From CAZTTG01 sp964615935 (GTDB lineage Bacteria > Planctomycetota > UBA1135 > GCA-002686595), in contig CAZTTG010000074.1 in the NCBI GenBank assembly GCA_964615935.1, positions 1 through 31,691 on the forward strand: a stretch of DNA of 31,691 nucleotides. The letters run 5' to 3'. The notes beneath the pieces are model-generated. The model was not told the origin of the DNA. It ran no database searches and worked only from the letters and a program-made list of their open reading frames with translations. The translations under genes and the position numbers were made by a program. How positions within the stretch are numbered: position 1 is the stretch's first letter; every line of letters begins with the position of its first letter. Positions 17,422-25,796 of this stretch are shown here, piece after piece.

Positions 17422-19674
17422 ATGGACGAGACCCCCGACCTTCGCCTGGGCCTGATGACCCGGATCTTCGCCGTGCTGGCGGTCGTCTTCGTCGCGACCC
17501 TGGCCATCGCTCCGGCGCGCAGCGCGCTCACCGAGTGGAGGGACGTGCAGGGGCGCTACGACCTCGCCGCGGCCGCGGTCGGGAGCGACCCGGCGGCGAA
17601 GGGGATCCAGCAGATCTGGAACCGTGAGCTGGGGGTGGTCGACCGCTGCACCTCCTGCCACCTGGGCATGGGACCGGCGGATCCCCTGGCCGAGCATCCG
17701 GTCTTCGGTCCCCACCCGGAGATCCCCCACGATCCCGAGGAGTACGCCTGCACCCCCTGCCACGCCGGCCAGGGCCGCGCGACCCGGATGGAGGCCGCCC
17801 ACGGGCACGTGGCGCACTGGTTCGAGCCACTCCTCGCCCGGGAGCACCTCGAGGCGGGCTGCGGCTCGTGCCACTCCGCCATCCCCGTCGGGCGGCTGGC
17901 CGTCGCCGATCGGGGCCGGGCGCTCTTCGAGCGCAGCGACTGCCTGGCCTGCCACCGCGTGGAGGGCCGGGGCGGCGGACGCGCCGCGCCCGAGGTGATG
18001 CCGGACCTGTCGGGCATCGGCCTTGCGGGCGTGCCCGCCGACTGGCACCAGCGGCACCTCGAGCTGCGCGAGCGCGATCCGCAGGGGCTCATCGCCGAGT
18101 GCTACGGTCCCCTCGATCCGGACGAGGTGGAGGCCATCGGCGAGTACCTCGGAGGCCTGGTGGCCATGCCCCGCCTGTCGCACGGCAAGCGCCTCTTCCA
18201 CGAGCGCGGCTGCCGCGGGTGCCACCAGGTGAACGGCGTCGGGGGCACCGAGGGTCCCGACCTCAGCGGCGCCGGGCTGAAGACCGAGGAGGAGCTCGTC
18301 TTCCCCGCCGACTTCCCCGGCGAGCGCAGCCTGGCGAGCTGGCACGTGCGGCACCTGATGGCGCCGGCCGAGGTGGTGGAGGACAGCCTGATGCCCGATC
18401 AGGCGCTCGACGAGGAGGAGGCCGAGGCGATCTCGCTGTACCTGCTCTCACTGCGAAAGGCGGAGCTCTCGGGCGAGTACTGGCCGTCCGACCGCGTTCG
18501 CGTGGACCGGCTCGGAGAGCGGGAGTTCGGCACCGACGGCGAGACCCTCATCCAGGTCTTCTGCGCCGCCTGCCACGGAACCGAGGGCGAGGGCCTGAGC
18601 CACGGCTCGGTCTTCACCGAGGCGGTGCCAGCGATCGCCAGCCCGGACCTGCTGGCGGTCGCGTCCGACGCCTTCCTCCGTCGGGCGGTGGAGGAGGGGC
18701 GGCCCAGCCGGCGCATGCCAGCCTGGGGCGCAATCGAGGGCGGACTGCGGCCCGACGAGATACGGAGAGTGGTGGAGTGGCTCCGCGCGGGTGAGCCCGA
18801 GCCGCCGGACCTGGCCGAGGTGGCCACGGGAGTGGCTCCCCCGGGCCTGGGGGAGCTGACCTATGCGGCGAGCTGCGCCGTGTGCCATGGTCCGAGCGGC
18901 GAGGGTGGGATCGGCCCCTCGCTGCGCTCCCCCGCCCTGCTGAGCCTGGCGTCCGACGGCTACCTGTACGAGACGATCACCGAGGGGCGACCGGGGACCG
19001 CCATGCCGCGCTTCCGGGAGCTTCCTGCCGACGAGCTCCGGGGCTTGATCGACCACCTGCGCGGTCTCTCCGGCGAGCCCGTGACGCGGGTGGACCTCGA
19101 GGAGCTCGCGCCTCGACATGGAGATCCCGAGCGAGGCGCGGCGGTCTGGAGGGCATCCTGCGCCGCCTGCCACGGCGAGGCGGGCGAGGGCGGCCCGGGC
19201 CCGGCGATCGGCAAGCGGGGCTTCCTCCGCGCGGCCGAGCCGGGCTTCGCGGCGGAGAGCTTCGCCCGCGGCCGTTGCCGGGACCGGCAGGGGAATCCGC
19301 CTCCCGCCCTCGCGGCGCAGGAGCTCGCGGATGCCATCGCCTGGCTCGAAGAGCGGGCGGAGCACGCCGAAGACCTCGCCGGAAGGCGGGTCGAGGGGGA
19401 TCCGGGGAACGGAGAGAGGATCTGGCGGCGCGCCTGCGCCGGCTGCCACGGTGCCGCCGGCGAGGGGAAGGAGGGGCCCGCCCTGGCGGACCTCGCCTTC
19501 CTCCAGGCGGCCAACGACGGCTTCCTGCAGGCCACCATCGTGCGCGGCCGCCGGGGCACGGCCATGCCGAGCTTCGATCGGGATGGGCCCGACCACCCCC
19601 GGCTCTCGGCCGGGGAGATCGACGACACCGTCGCGTTCATCCGCTCGCTGGCGGGCGGGAAGGAGCAGGACTGA
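17422..19674 (+). CDS. Membrane-anchored nine-heme cytochrome c
   Basis: A 750-residue periplasmic cytochrome with one N-terminal membrane helix (about residues 13-33) and nine CxxCH sites starting at residues 76, 110, 147, 174, 264, 381, 485, 580 and 672. The first three are close together, as in small multiheme modules; the last six are spaced like single-heme cytochrome c domains. Domains at 381, 485 and 672 keep a distal Met (M432, M528, M715). The domain at 580 has Gln623 at exactly the place of M715 (both 43 residues after the first heme Cys) and no other Met, so its sixth ligand is missing or different. The gene begins 7 bases after subunit IV and ends 2 bases before the Mo subunit, so it is the natural wire between the Rieske/b complex and the Mo enzyme. 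Confidence 0.93.
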   Translation: MDETPDLRLGLMTRIFAVLAVVFVATLAIAPARSALTEWRDVQGRYDLAAAAVGSDPAAKGIQQIWNRELGVVDRCTSCHLGMGPADPLAEHPVFGPHPEIPHDPEEYACTPCHAGQGRATRMEAAHGHVAHWFEPLLAREHLEAGCGSCHSAIPVGRLAVADRGRALFERSDCLACHRVEGRGGGRAAPEVMPDLSGIGLAGVPADWHQRHLELRERDPQGLIAECYGPLDPDEVEAIGEYLGGLVAMPRLSHGKRLFHERGCRGCHQVNGVGGTEGPDLSGAGLKTEEELVFPADFPGERSLASWHVRHLMAPAEVVEDSLMPDQALDEEEAEAISLYLLSLRKAELSGEYWPSDRVRVDRLGEREFGTDGETLIQVFCAACHGTEGEGLSHGSVFTEAVPAIASPDLLAVASDAFLRRAVEEGRPSRRMPAWGAIEGGLRPDEIRRVVEWLRAGEPEPPDLAEVATGVAPPGLGELTYAASCAVCHGPSGEGGIGPSLRSPALLSLASDGYLYETITEGRPGTAMPRFRELPADELRGLIDHLRGLSGEPVTRVDLEELAPRHGDPERGAAVWRASCAACHGEAGEGGPGPAIGKRGFLRAAEPGFAAESFARGRCRDRQGNPPPALAAQELADAIAWLEERAEHAEDLAGRRVEGDPGNGERIWRRACAGCHGAAGEGKEGPALADLAFLQAANDGFLQATIVRGRRGTAMPSFDRDGPDHPRLSAGEIDDTVAFIRSLAGGKEQD

Positions 19675-19676
19675 AG

Positions 19677-22600
19677 ATGTCGAAGAATCGAGAAGACGGC
19701 GTCCTGGCGCGGCGGGAGTTCCTCGAGCTGGCCGGGACCCTCGGCTTCGGGGCGCTGGTGTCCCAGAGCCTGCCGGGCTTCGCGTCCGGCGCGGGCGAGA
19801 ACCCCCTGGCGAGGAAGGTGGATCGGGACTGGGAGCAGGTCTACCGCGACCTGTTCCACGCCGACTCCACCTTCCACTTCCTGTGCGCCCCCAACGACAC
19901 GCACAACTGCCTGCTCACGGCCTACGTGAAGAACGGGGTGGTGGTCCGGATCGGGCCCTCCTTCGGCTACGGCAAGGCCACCGACATGGACGGGAAGCGG
20001 GCCAGCTCCCGCTGGGATCCCCGCTGCTGCCAGAAGGGGCTGGCCCTGACGCGGCGCTTCTACGGCGATCGGCGCGTGCGGGGGCCGATGGTGCGGCAGG
20101 GCTTCAAGAGGTGGGTGGAGGAGGGCTTCCCCCGGGACGCGAAGGGCAAGCCCCCGGTGGAGTACTTCAACCGCGCCCGGGAGCCCTTCGTCTCGGTCGG
20201 CTGGGAGGAGGCCTCGGACATCGTGGCCAAGGCCCTCGCCAACATCGCCGAGACCTACTCCGGCGACGAGGGCAAGCGGCGGCTCGAGGCCCAGGGGGCC
20301 GACCCGCTGACCATCGAGGCCATGGAGGGGGCCGGCACCCGGGCCCTCAAGTTCCGGGGGGGGATGCCGCTCCTGGGCATGACGCGCGTCTTCGGCCTGT
20401 ACCGCATGGCCAACTCCATGGCCCTGCTGGACGCCAAGATCCGCGGGCTCGGCCCGGCCGAGGCCAAGGGGGCCAGCGGCTTCGACAACTACTCCTGGCA
20501 CACCGACCTGCCCCCCGGCCACCCCATGGTCACCGGGCAGCAGACCGTGGACTTCGACCTCTCGGCGGCCGAGCACTGCAAGCTCCTGATCGTCTGGGGA
20601 ATGAACTGGATCACCACCAAGATGCCCGACGCCCACTGGCTCACGGAGGCCCGGGCCCAGGGCACCAAGATCGTGGTGATCGCCTGCGAGTACAGCTCCA
20701 CCTCCACCAAGGCGGACCAGGCCATCGTCGTCCGCCCCGGCACCACCCCGGCCCTGGCCCTGGGGCTGGCCCAGGTGGTGGTCGCCGAGAAGCTCTACGA
20801 CGAGGAGTTCGTCAAGCGCTTCACCGACCTGCCCCTGCTGGTGCGGATGGACACCCTGGAGATGCTTCGGGCCGGGGACGCGATCCCGGGCTACGTCAAC
20901 CGGGAGCTGGAGCGGACGCAGGTTCTGGCGGAGGGGGAGAAACCTCCCCCCCCCTGGCAGCAGACCAGGCAGGTCATCAGCGAGGAGCTGCGCGAGGCCT
21001 TCGGCGACTGCGTCCTCTGGGACGCGAAGGCGGGGGCGCTCCGGCCCGTCAGCCGCGACGACGTGGGCGTTCACTTAGACGAGCTGGAGGCGGATCCGGC
21101 CCTGGAGGGCGAGTTCAGCGTGACCCTGGTCTCCGGGGAGACGGTGAAGGTCCGGCCGGTCTTCGACCTGGTGAAGCAGCACCTGGACGACTCCTGCACG
21201 CCGGAGGCCACCGAAGCGGTCACCTGGGCCCCCAAGGAGGCGGTGGTGGCCCTGGCGCGGGAGATCGCCGCCAACCGGGGGCAGACCCTCTTCGCGGTGG
21301 GCATGGGCCCCAACCAGTTCTTCAACAACGACCAGAAGGACCGGACCCAGTTCCTGCTGGCGGCCCTCACCGGCAACGTCGGCCGCCTGGGGGGCAACCT
21401 GGGGAGCTACGCCGGCAACTACCGGGTGGCCCTGCTCTCGGGCTTCCCCCAGTGGATCGGGGAGGACCCCTTCGACATCGAGCTGGATCCGGAGAAGCCG
21501 GCCAGGGTGCGCAAGCTGTGGCGGGCCGAGTCGGCGCACTACTACAACCACGACGACCATCCCCTCCGCGCGGGAAGGCAGGACCGCGTCTTCACCGGGA
21601 AGACGCACATCAACTGCCCCACTCGATCCCTGTGGTTCGCCAACGCGAACTCGATCCTGGGCAACGTGAAGTGGCACTACCATCTGGTCACCAACGTCCT
21701 GCCCCACATCGAGATGATCGCGGTGAACGAGTGGTGGTGGTCCACCAGCTGTGAATGGGCGGACGTCGTGTTCGGGGTGGATTCCTGGGCAGAGCTGAAG
21801 CATCCGGATATGACCGCTTCGGTCACCAATCCCTTTCTGACGCTCTTCCCGGCGACCCCCCTTCCCCGGATCCACGGGCCCTCGGAGGAGGGAGAGGGGA
21901 CCGTCGGGGACATCGAGGTCCTGGCCAGGGTCGGATCCGCCCTGGCCCGCCTCACGGGGGACGCCCGCTTCGACGACATGTGGAGGCTCGTCCGGGAGGG
22001 TCGGACCGACGTCCACCTCCAGCGCATTCTCGACTACAGCACCTGCGCGCGGGGCTACGACTTCGGCGATCTGCACGAAAAGGCCAAGCAGGGGATCCCC
22101 GCCCTGCAGATGCACCGGACCTATCCCAAGGCGGTGGGCTACGAGCAGACCGAGGAGTCGAAGCCCTGGTGGACCAAGACCGGCCGGCTGGAGTTCTACC
22201 GCGAGGAGCGGGAGTTCCGGGAGCACGGGGAGAACCTGCCCATCCACCGGGAGCCGATCGATTCCACCTTCCACGAGCCCAACGCCATCCTCGCTGCCCC
22301 CCACCCGGCGATCGTTCCGGTGGGGCCGCGGGAGTGGGGCATCGACGAGGACGACCTCTCCTGCGAGCCGCGCCAGGTCCGCAACGTCGTCTACGACTGG
22401 CGGGCGCTGATCGGGACGAAGCACCCCCTGGCGAAGGACGGGTATGGCTTCGTGTTCCACACGCCCAAGTACCGCCACGGGGCGCACACCATGCCCATCG
22501 ACACCGACCAGATCGCCCACCTCTTCGGCCCCTTCGGGGACGTCTACCGGCGGGACAAGCGCAGCCCCTTCGTGGGCGAGGGTTACATGGACATCCACCC

Positions 22601-23168
22601 CGATGACGCCCGCTCCCTGGACATCGAGGACGGGGACTACGTGTGGGTGGACTCCGACCCCGAGGACCGGCCCTTCCGCGGGTGGCAGAAGAACAAGGAG
22701 ATGTACAAGGTGGCCCGGCTCCTGTGCCGCGCCCGCTACTACCCCGGAACCCCGCGCGGGATCACGCGCATGTGGTTCAACATGTACGGCGCCACCCCGG
22801 GCAGCGTGGAGGGCCAGGCCGCGCGGGAGGACGGCCTGGCCAAGAACCCGCGCACGGGCTACCAGGCCATGTTCCGCAGCGGGAGCCACCAGAGCGCCAC
22901 GCGGGGCTGGCTGCGGCCGACGCTGATGACCGACTCGCTGGTCCGCAAGGGCATCGCCGGTCAGGAGCTGGGGAAGGGCTTCCTGCCGGACGTCCACTGC
23001 CCCACCGGCGCCCCCCGCGAGGCCATCGTGAAGATCACCCGGGCCGAGCCCGGGGGCCTGGATGCGAAGGGGCTCTGGCGCCCGGCGGAGCTGGGCCTGA
23101 GGCCGCGCTACGAGAGCGATGCTTTCCGGAAATACCTGCGCGGCGGCTTCGCCGAGGGGGAGGCCTAG
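19677..23168 (+). CDS. Molybdopterin oxidoreductase alpha subunit, type II DMSO-reductase family (NarG/EbdA/SerA-like), Tat-exported
   Basis: A 1163-residue catalytic subunit. It starts with a Tat signal (ARREFLELAGTLGFGALVSQ), so it acts in the periplasm, unlike NarG. The Mo-binding Asp of type II enzymes is kept in HTDLPPGHP (Asp277, equal to Asp222 of NarG). The FS0 region differs from NarG: His67-x2-Cys70-x7-Cys78 replaces H-x3-C-x3-C, and the fourth ligand is Cys118 beside Cys117 (DPRCCQKG). Typical bis-MGD contacts follow (MNWITTKMPDAHWLTEARAQG, GMGPNQFFNNDQ). Nitrate, selenate, chlorate or perchlorate reduction and hydrocarbon hydroxylation all occur in this family, and the substrate here cannot be read from sequence. 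ATG 19677 has AGGAG 10 bases upstream. Beta, gamma and chaperone genes follow at once. Confidence 0.92.
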   Translation: MSKNREDGVLARREFLELAGTLGFGALVSQSLPGFASGAGENPLARKVDRDWEQVYRDLFHADSTFHFLCAPNDTHNCLLTAYVKNGVVVRIGPSFGYGKATDMDGKRASSRWDPRCCQKGLALTRRFYGDRRVRGPMVRQGFKRWVEEGFPRDAKGKPPVEYFNRAREPFVSVGWEEASDIVAKALANIAETYSGDEGKRRLEAQGADPLTIEAMEGAGTRALKFRGGMPLLGMTRVFGLYRMANSMALLDAKIRGLGPAEAKGASGFDNYSWHTDLPPGHPMVTGQQTVDFDLSAAEHCKLLIVWGMNWITTKMPDAHWLTEARAQGTKIVVIACEYSSTSTKADQAIVVRPGTTPALALGLAQVVVAEKLYDEEFVKRFTDLPLLVRMDTLEMLRAGDAIPGYVNRELERTQVLAEGEKPPPPWQQTRQVISEELREAFGDCVLWDAKAGALRPVSRDDVGVHLDELEADPALEGEFSVTLVSGETVKVRPVFDLVKQHLDDSCTPEATEAVTWAPKEAVVALAREIAANRGQTLFAVGMGPNQFFNNDQKDRTQFLLAALTGNVGRLGGNLGSYAGNYRVALLSGFPQWIGEDPFDIELDPEKPARVRKLWRAESAHYYNHDDHPLRAGRQDRVFTGKTHINCPTRSLWFANANSILGNVKWHYHLVTNVLPHIEMIAVNEWWWSTSCEWADVVFGVDSWAELKHPDMTASVTNPFLTLFPATPLPRIHGPSEEGEGTVGDIEVLARVGSALARLTGDARFDDMWRLVREGRTDVHLQRILDYSTCARGYDFGDLHEKAKQGIPALQMHRTYPKAVGYEQTEESKPWWTKTGRLEFYREEREFREHGENLPIHREPIDSTFHEPNAILAAPHPAIVPVGPREWGIDEDDLSCEPRQVRNVVYDWRALIGTKHPLAKDGYGFVFHTPKYRHGAHTMPIDTDQIAHLFGPFGDVYRRDKRSPFVGEGYMDIHPDDARSLDIEDGDYVWVDSDPEDRPFRGWQKNKEMYKVARLLCRARYYPGTPRGITRMWFNMYGATPGSVEGQAAREDGLAKNPRTGYQAMFRSGSHQSATRGWLRPTLMTDSLVRKGIAGQELGKGFLPDVHCPTGAPREAIVKITRAEPGGLDAKGLWRPAELGLRPRYESDAFRKYLRGGFAEGEA

Positions 23169-24305
23169 ATGGCCATCGTCGAGAACTGGCAGATCGGGCG
23201 CGAGATGAGCTACTGGTACGCCGAGAACCGGCCCCAGCGGCAGTTCGCGGCGGTCTTCGACATCAACAAGTGCATCGCCTGCCAGACCTGCACCCTGGCC
23301 TGCAAGACCACCTGGACCTCCGGGCGCGGGCAGGAGTACATGCTCTGGAACAACGTGGAGTCCAAGCCCTATGGCTTCTACCCCATCGCCTGGGACCTGA
23401 AGGCGCTGGAGCTCCTGGGCGCCGGAAACTGGCGGGACGGCGTCTACGAGGGACGCACCCTCTTCGAGGCCGCCCGGGAGGGCGAGCGGGTCCTGGGCTG
23501 GCGGCCGGACTCGGAGGACTACGCCAACCCCAACCTCGGCGAGGACGACGCCCTGGACGCGGGCGGCCTCATCGAGAACGGGCTGGAGCTGGCCGTCCCC
23601 CACGCGGTCTGGTTCTTCTACCTGGCCCGGATCTGCAACCACTGCACCTATCCCGCCTGCCTGGCGGCCTGCCCCCGGGGATCCATCTACAAGCGGCCCG
23701 AGGACGGGATCGTCCTGGTCGATCAGAAGAAGTGCCGCGGCTACCGCGAGTGCGTGAAGGCCTGCCCCTACAAGAAGGTCTTCTTCAACGCCCAGGCCGG
23801 GGTGTCCCAGAAGTGCATCGGCTGCTACCCCCTGGTCGAGGCGGGCGAGCAGCCGCGCTGCTTCCAGACCTGCATCGGGAAGATCCGGAACCTGGGGTTC
23901 CTCTCACGCCTGGAGGAGGCCAGGGAAGACAACCCCATCGACTACCTGGTGCACATCCGCAGGATGGCCCTGCCGCTGCTCCCCCAGCTCGGCCTCGAGC
24001 CGAACGTCTACTACATCCCCCCCATCCACGCGCCCCGGCCCTTCCTGCGGCAGATGTTCGGCCCGGCGGTGGACCAGGCGGTGGAGGCCTACCGGTCCTC
24101 GGCCGAGGACGGCACCCTCGCGGCGCTGCTCTCCCTGATCGGCAGCACTCCTGCGAGGATCGATCGCTTCCGCGTCCTGGGCGACCAGGTGGCGGGCTAC
24201 GACGAGAGAGGAGCGGAGATCGTCCGCGTCCCGGTGAGGGAGCCGGCCTGGGTCCGCTCCCCCATGGACCCGACCGGCGAGGTCCCGCGCCTCAACGTGA
24301 CCTGA
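23169..24305 (+). CDS. Iron-sulfur beta subunit (NarH/EbdB/SerB-like)
   Basis: A 378-residue subunit holding four clusters. The cysteine groups are C35-x2-C-x2-C-x3-C45, C156-x2-C-x4-C-x3-C168, C189-x2-Tyr192-x2-C195-x3-C199 and C216-x2-C219-x11-C231-x3-C235. The Tyr at 192 stands where a fourth Cys would be, and NarH has Trp there, so this cluster should be [3Fe-4S]. Helix and loop text such as CNHCTYPACLAACPRGSIYKRPEDGIVLVDQKKCRGY is close to NarH. It has no signal of its own and is presumably exported with alpha. It starts immediately after the alpha stop with GGGGGAGG six bases upstream of the ATG. It relays electrons between the Mo subunit and the heme b subunit. Confidence 0.94.
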   Translation: MAIVENWQIGREMSYWYAENRPQRQFAAVFDINKCIACQTCTLACKTTWTSGRGQEYMLWNNVESKPYGFYPIAWDLKALELLGAGNWRDGVYEGRTLFEAAREGERVLGWRPDSEDYANPNLGEDDALDAGGLIENGLELAVPHAVWFFYLARICNHCTYPACLAACPRGSIYKRPEDGIVLVDQKKCRGYRECVKACPYKKVFFNAQAGVSQKCIGCYPLVEAGEQPRCFQTCIGKIRNLGFLSRLEEAREDNPIDYLVHIRRMALPLLPQLGLEPNVYYIPPIHAPRPFLRQMFGPAVDQAVEAYRSSAEDGTLAALLSLIGSTPARIDRFRVLGDQVAGYDERGAEIVRVPVREPAWVRSPMDPTGEVPRLNVT

Positions 24306-24316
24306 GGAGAGACGAG

Positions 24317-25210
24317 ATGCGCACCCTACGCCTGGCCCTGATCGCCCCGCTGGCCGCCGCCGCGGCCTGCGGCGGCCCGGATCCGGCGGGGACGGATGTC
24401 TCCCTCCCCGCCAAGGAGCTGGCCATCGCCCGGATCGACGAGCTCCCATCGAACGACCCGGAATCGCCCGCCTGGAGCGCCGCCCGGGTGGTGGTGGTGC
24501 CCCTCCTGGCCCAGGACGTGGCCGAGCCACGGCTCTCCGAGAAGGGAGTGGAGGCGCTGCGGCTGCGGGCGCTGCACGACGGGACCCGCGTCGCCTTCCA
24601 CCTGAGCTGGGAGAACGACACGGCGGAGGAGCTGGTGGACGTCGATCGCTCCACCGACGCGGTTGCGCTGCAGCTCCCGGCCACCGGCGCGGACGGCCCG
24701 ATCCCCGACTCCATGATGGGCGAGGAGGGCCGGCCGGTCTCGATCCATCTGTGGCGCTACTCCTGGCAGCGTCGCCTGCAAGGCCACCCCTTCGGGATCG
24801 ACGCCCTCTACCCCAACGCCGCGGTCGACCACTACCCCCCCGAGGGAGCCCGGGACGAGGCGGCCCGGTCCGAGCTGGAGAGACTCTACGACCCGCCCGC
24901 AGCGGTCGGCAATCCCCTCGCCCGGGCCCGGCCCCCCTCCGCCGTGGAGGACCTCAGGGCGGAGGGCTTCGGCACGCTGTCCCACACCGAGAAGCAGAGC
25001 TCCACCGGGGTGGGGAGGCACGCGGACGGCCGCTGGAGCGTGGTCATAACCCGACCCCTGGACCTCGCCCCGGGCTCGACCGGCAGGCTGCGCCCCGGCG
25101 AGGAGACCTACGTCGCGGTGGCCGTCTGGGACGGCGCCGGGAATCACTCAGGATCCCGGAAGATGCGCTCGGTGTGGGTGCCGGTCCGCTTCGCGGAGGC
25201 GATGCCTTGA
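24317..25210 (+). CDS. Heme b gamma subunit (EbdC/SerC/ClrC-like), probable lipoprotein
   Basis: A 297-residue periplasmic protein of the ethylbenzene-dehydrogenase gamma family. Family enzymes bind one heme b through a Met and a Lys; here the matching segments are PDSMMGEEGRPVSIHLW (Met133/Met134) and GSRKMRSVW (Lys282). The N-terminus ends in LAAAAACGG with Cys18, a weak but reasonable lipobox, so it may be tethered to a membrane and thereby tie the enzyme to the anchored cytochrome. ATG 24317 has GAGGAGA upstream. Presence of this subunit separates the enzyme from NarGHI, whose partner is a membrane cytochrome b. It is the likely point where electrons enter from, or leave to, the nine-heme cytochrome. 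Confidence 0.88.
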   Translation: MRTLRLALIAPLAAAAACGGPDPAGTDVSLPAKELAIARIDELPSNDPESPAWSAARVVVVPLLAQDVAEPRLSEKGVEALRLRALHDGTRVAFHLSWENDTAEELVDVDRSTDAVALQLPATGADGPIPDSMMGEEGRPVSIHLWRYSWQRRLQGHPFGIDALYPNAAVDHYPPEGARDEAARSELERLYDPPAAVGNPLARARPPSAVEDLRAEGFGTLSHTEKQSSTGVGRHADGRWSVVITRPLDLAPGSTGRLRPGEETYVAVAVWDGAGNHSGSRKMRSVWVPVRFAEAMP

Positions 25211-25785
25211 GTCCGGCCGCCCACCTGGCGCCGGCCCTCTCGCGCTCGGCCGCGTACCGCTTCCTCCACCTGCTCCTGCGCCCGCCCGCCCCTGGCCGCC
25301 GAGCCGAGCTGCGGAAGCTCAGCGGCGAGGCTCCGAAGGCCTGGGGCGAGGAGCTGCCCTCCCTCCTCGGGCCCTCGGACGAGGAGGTCATGACCGAGAG
25401 CTTCCGGCTGCTCGCACCGGTGGGGCCGGTCTCGCTCTCCGCGGCCAACCACGTCGATGACGGCTACGCCGACAAGGGCCCCATCCTGGGCGACATCGCC
25501 GCCTTCTACCGCGCCTTCGGATTCACCCCCTCCCTCTCCGAGCCACCCGATCACTTCGCGTGCCTGTTCGAGTTCCTCTCCTTCGCGGCCCTGAAGGAGG
25601 CCTGGGCGCTCGAGCAGGGCGACGAGGAGCAGGCCCGGATCTGCAGGGAGGCCGAGGAGGAGCTCCTCGGCCAGCACGTGCACCCCTACCTCTCGCGCTT
25701 CGCGGAGAAGCTCGCGAGGGCCGCCCCGCCGGGCGGCTTCTACGCGTCGGCGGCGCGGCTGGTCGAGCGCTTCGTCAGCGCCTGA
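25207..25785 (+). CDS. TorD/DmsD-family molybdoenzyme chaperone
   Basis: A 192-residue all-helical cytoplasmic protein of the TorD/NarJ group, with the family segment PPDHFACLFEFLSFAALKEA and a HVHPYLSRFAEKL region near the end. Such proteins bind the Tat signal of the catalytic subunit and help insert the Mo cofactor before export. The start is a TTG at 25207 overlapping the gamma stop as TTGA, with GGAGG eight bases upstream; no ATG gives a sensible N-terminus. It is the last gene of the operon and meets an opposing gene 11 bases on, too short a gap for a separate terminator. Confidence 0.85.
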   Translation: MSPAAHLAPALSRSAAYRFLHLLLRPPAPGRRAELRKLSGEAPKAWGEELPSLLGPSDEEVMTESFRLLAPVGPVSLSAANHVDDGYADKGPILGDIAAFYRAFGFTPSLSEPPDHFACLFEFLSFAALKEAWALEQGDEEQARICREAEEELLGQHVHPYLSRFAEKLARAAPPGGFYASAARLVERFVSA

Positions 25786-25796
25786 TCGACGGGCTC

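Noticed and set aside
20356..20363. Possible frameshift at the G8 run in the Mo subunit
   Set aside because: The reading frame continues with normal type II enzyme sequence on both sides (KFRGGMPLLGM), so the run length is right.
21075..23642. 855-codon minus-strand open frame opposite the Mo alpha and beta genes
   Set aside because: Shadow of strong codon bias; product is low-complexity and lies over conserved cofactor sites of the real genes.
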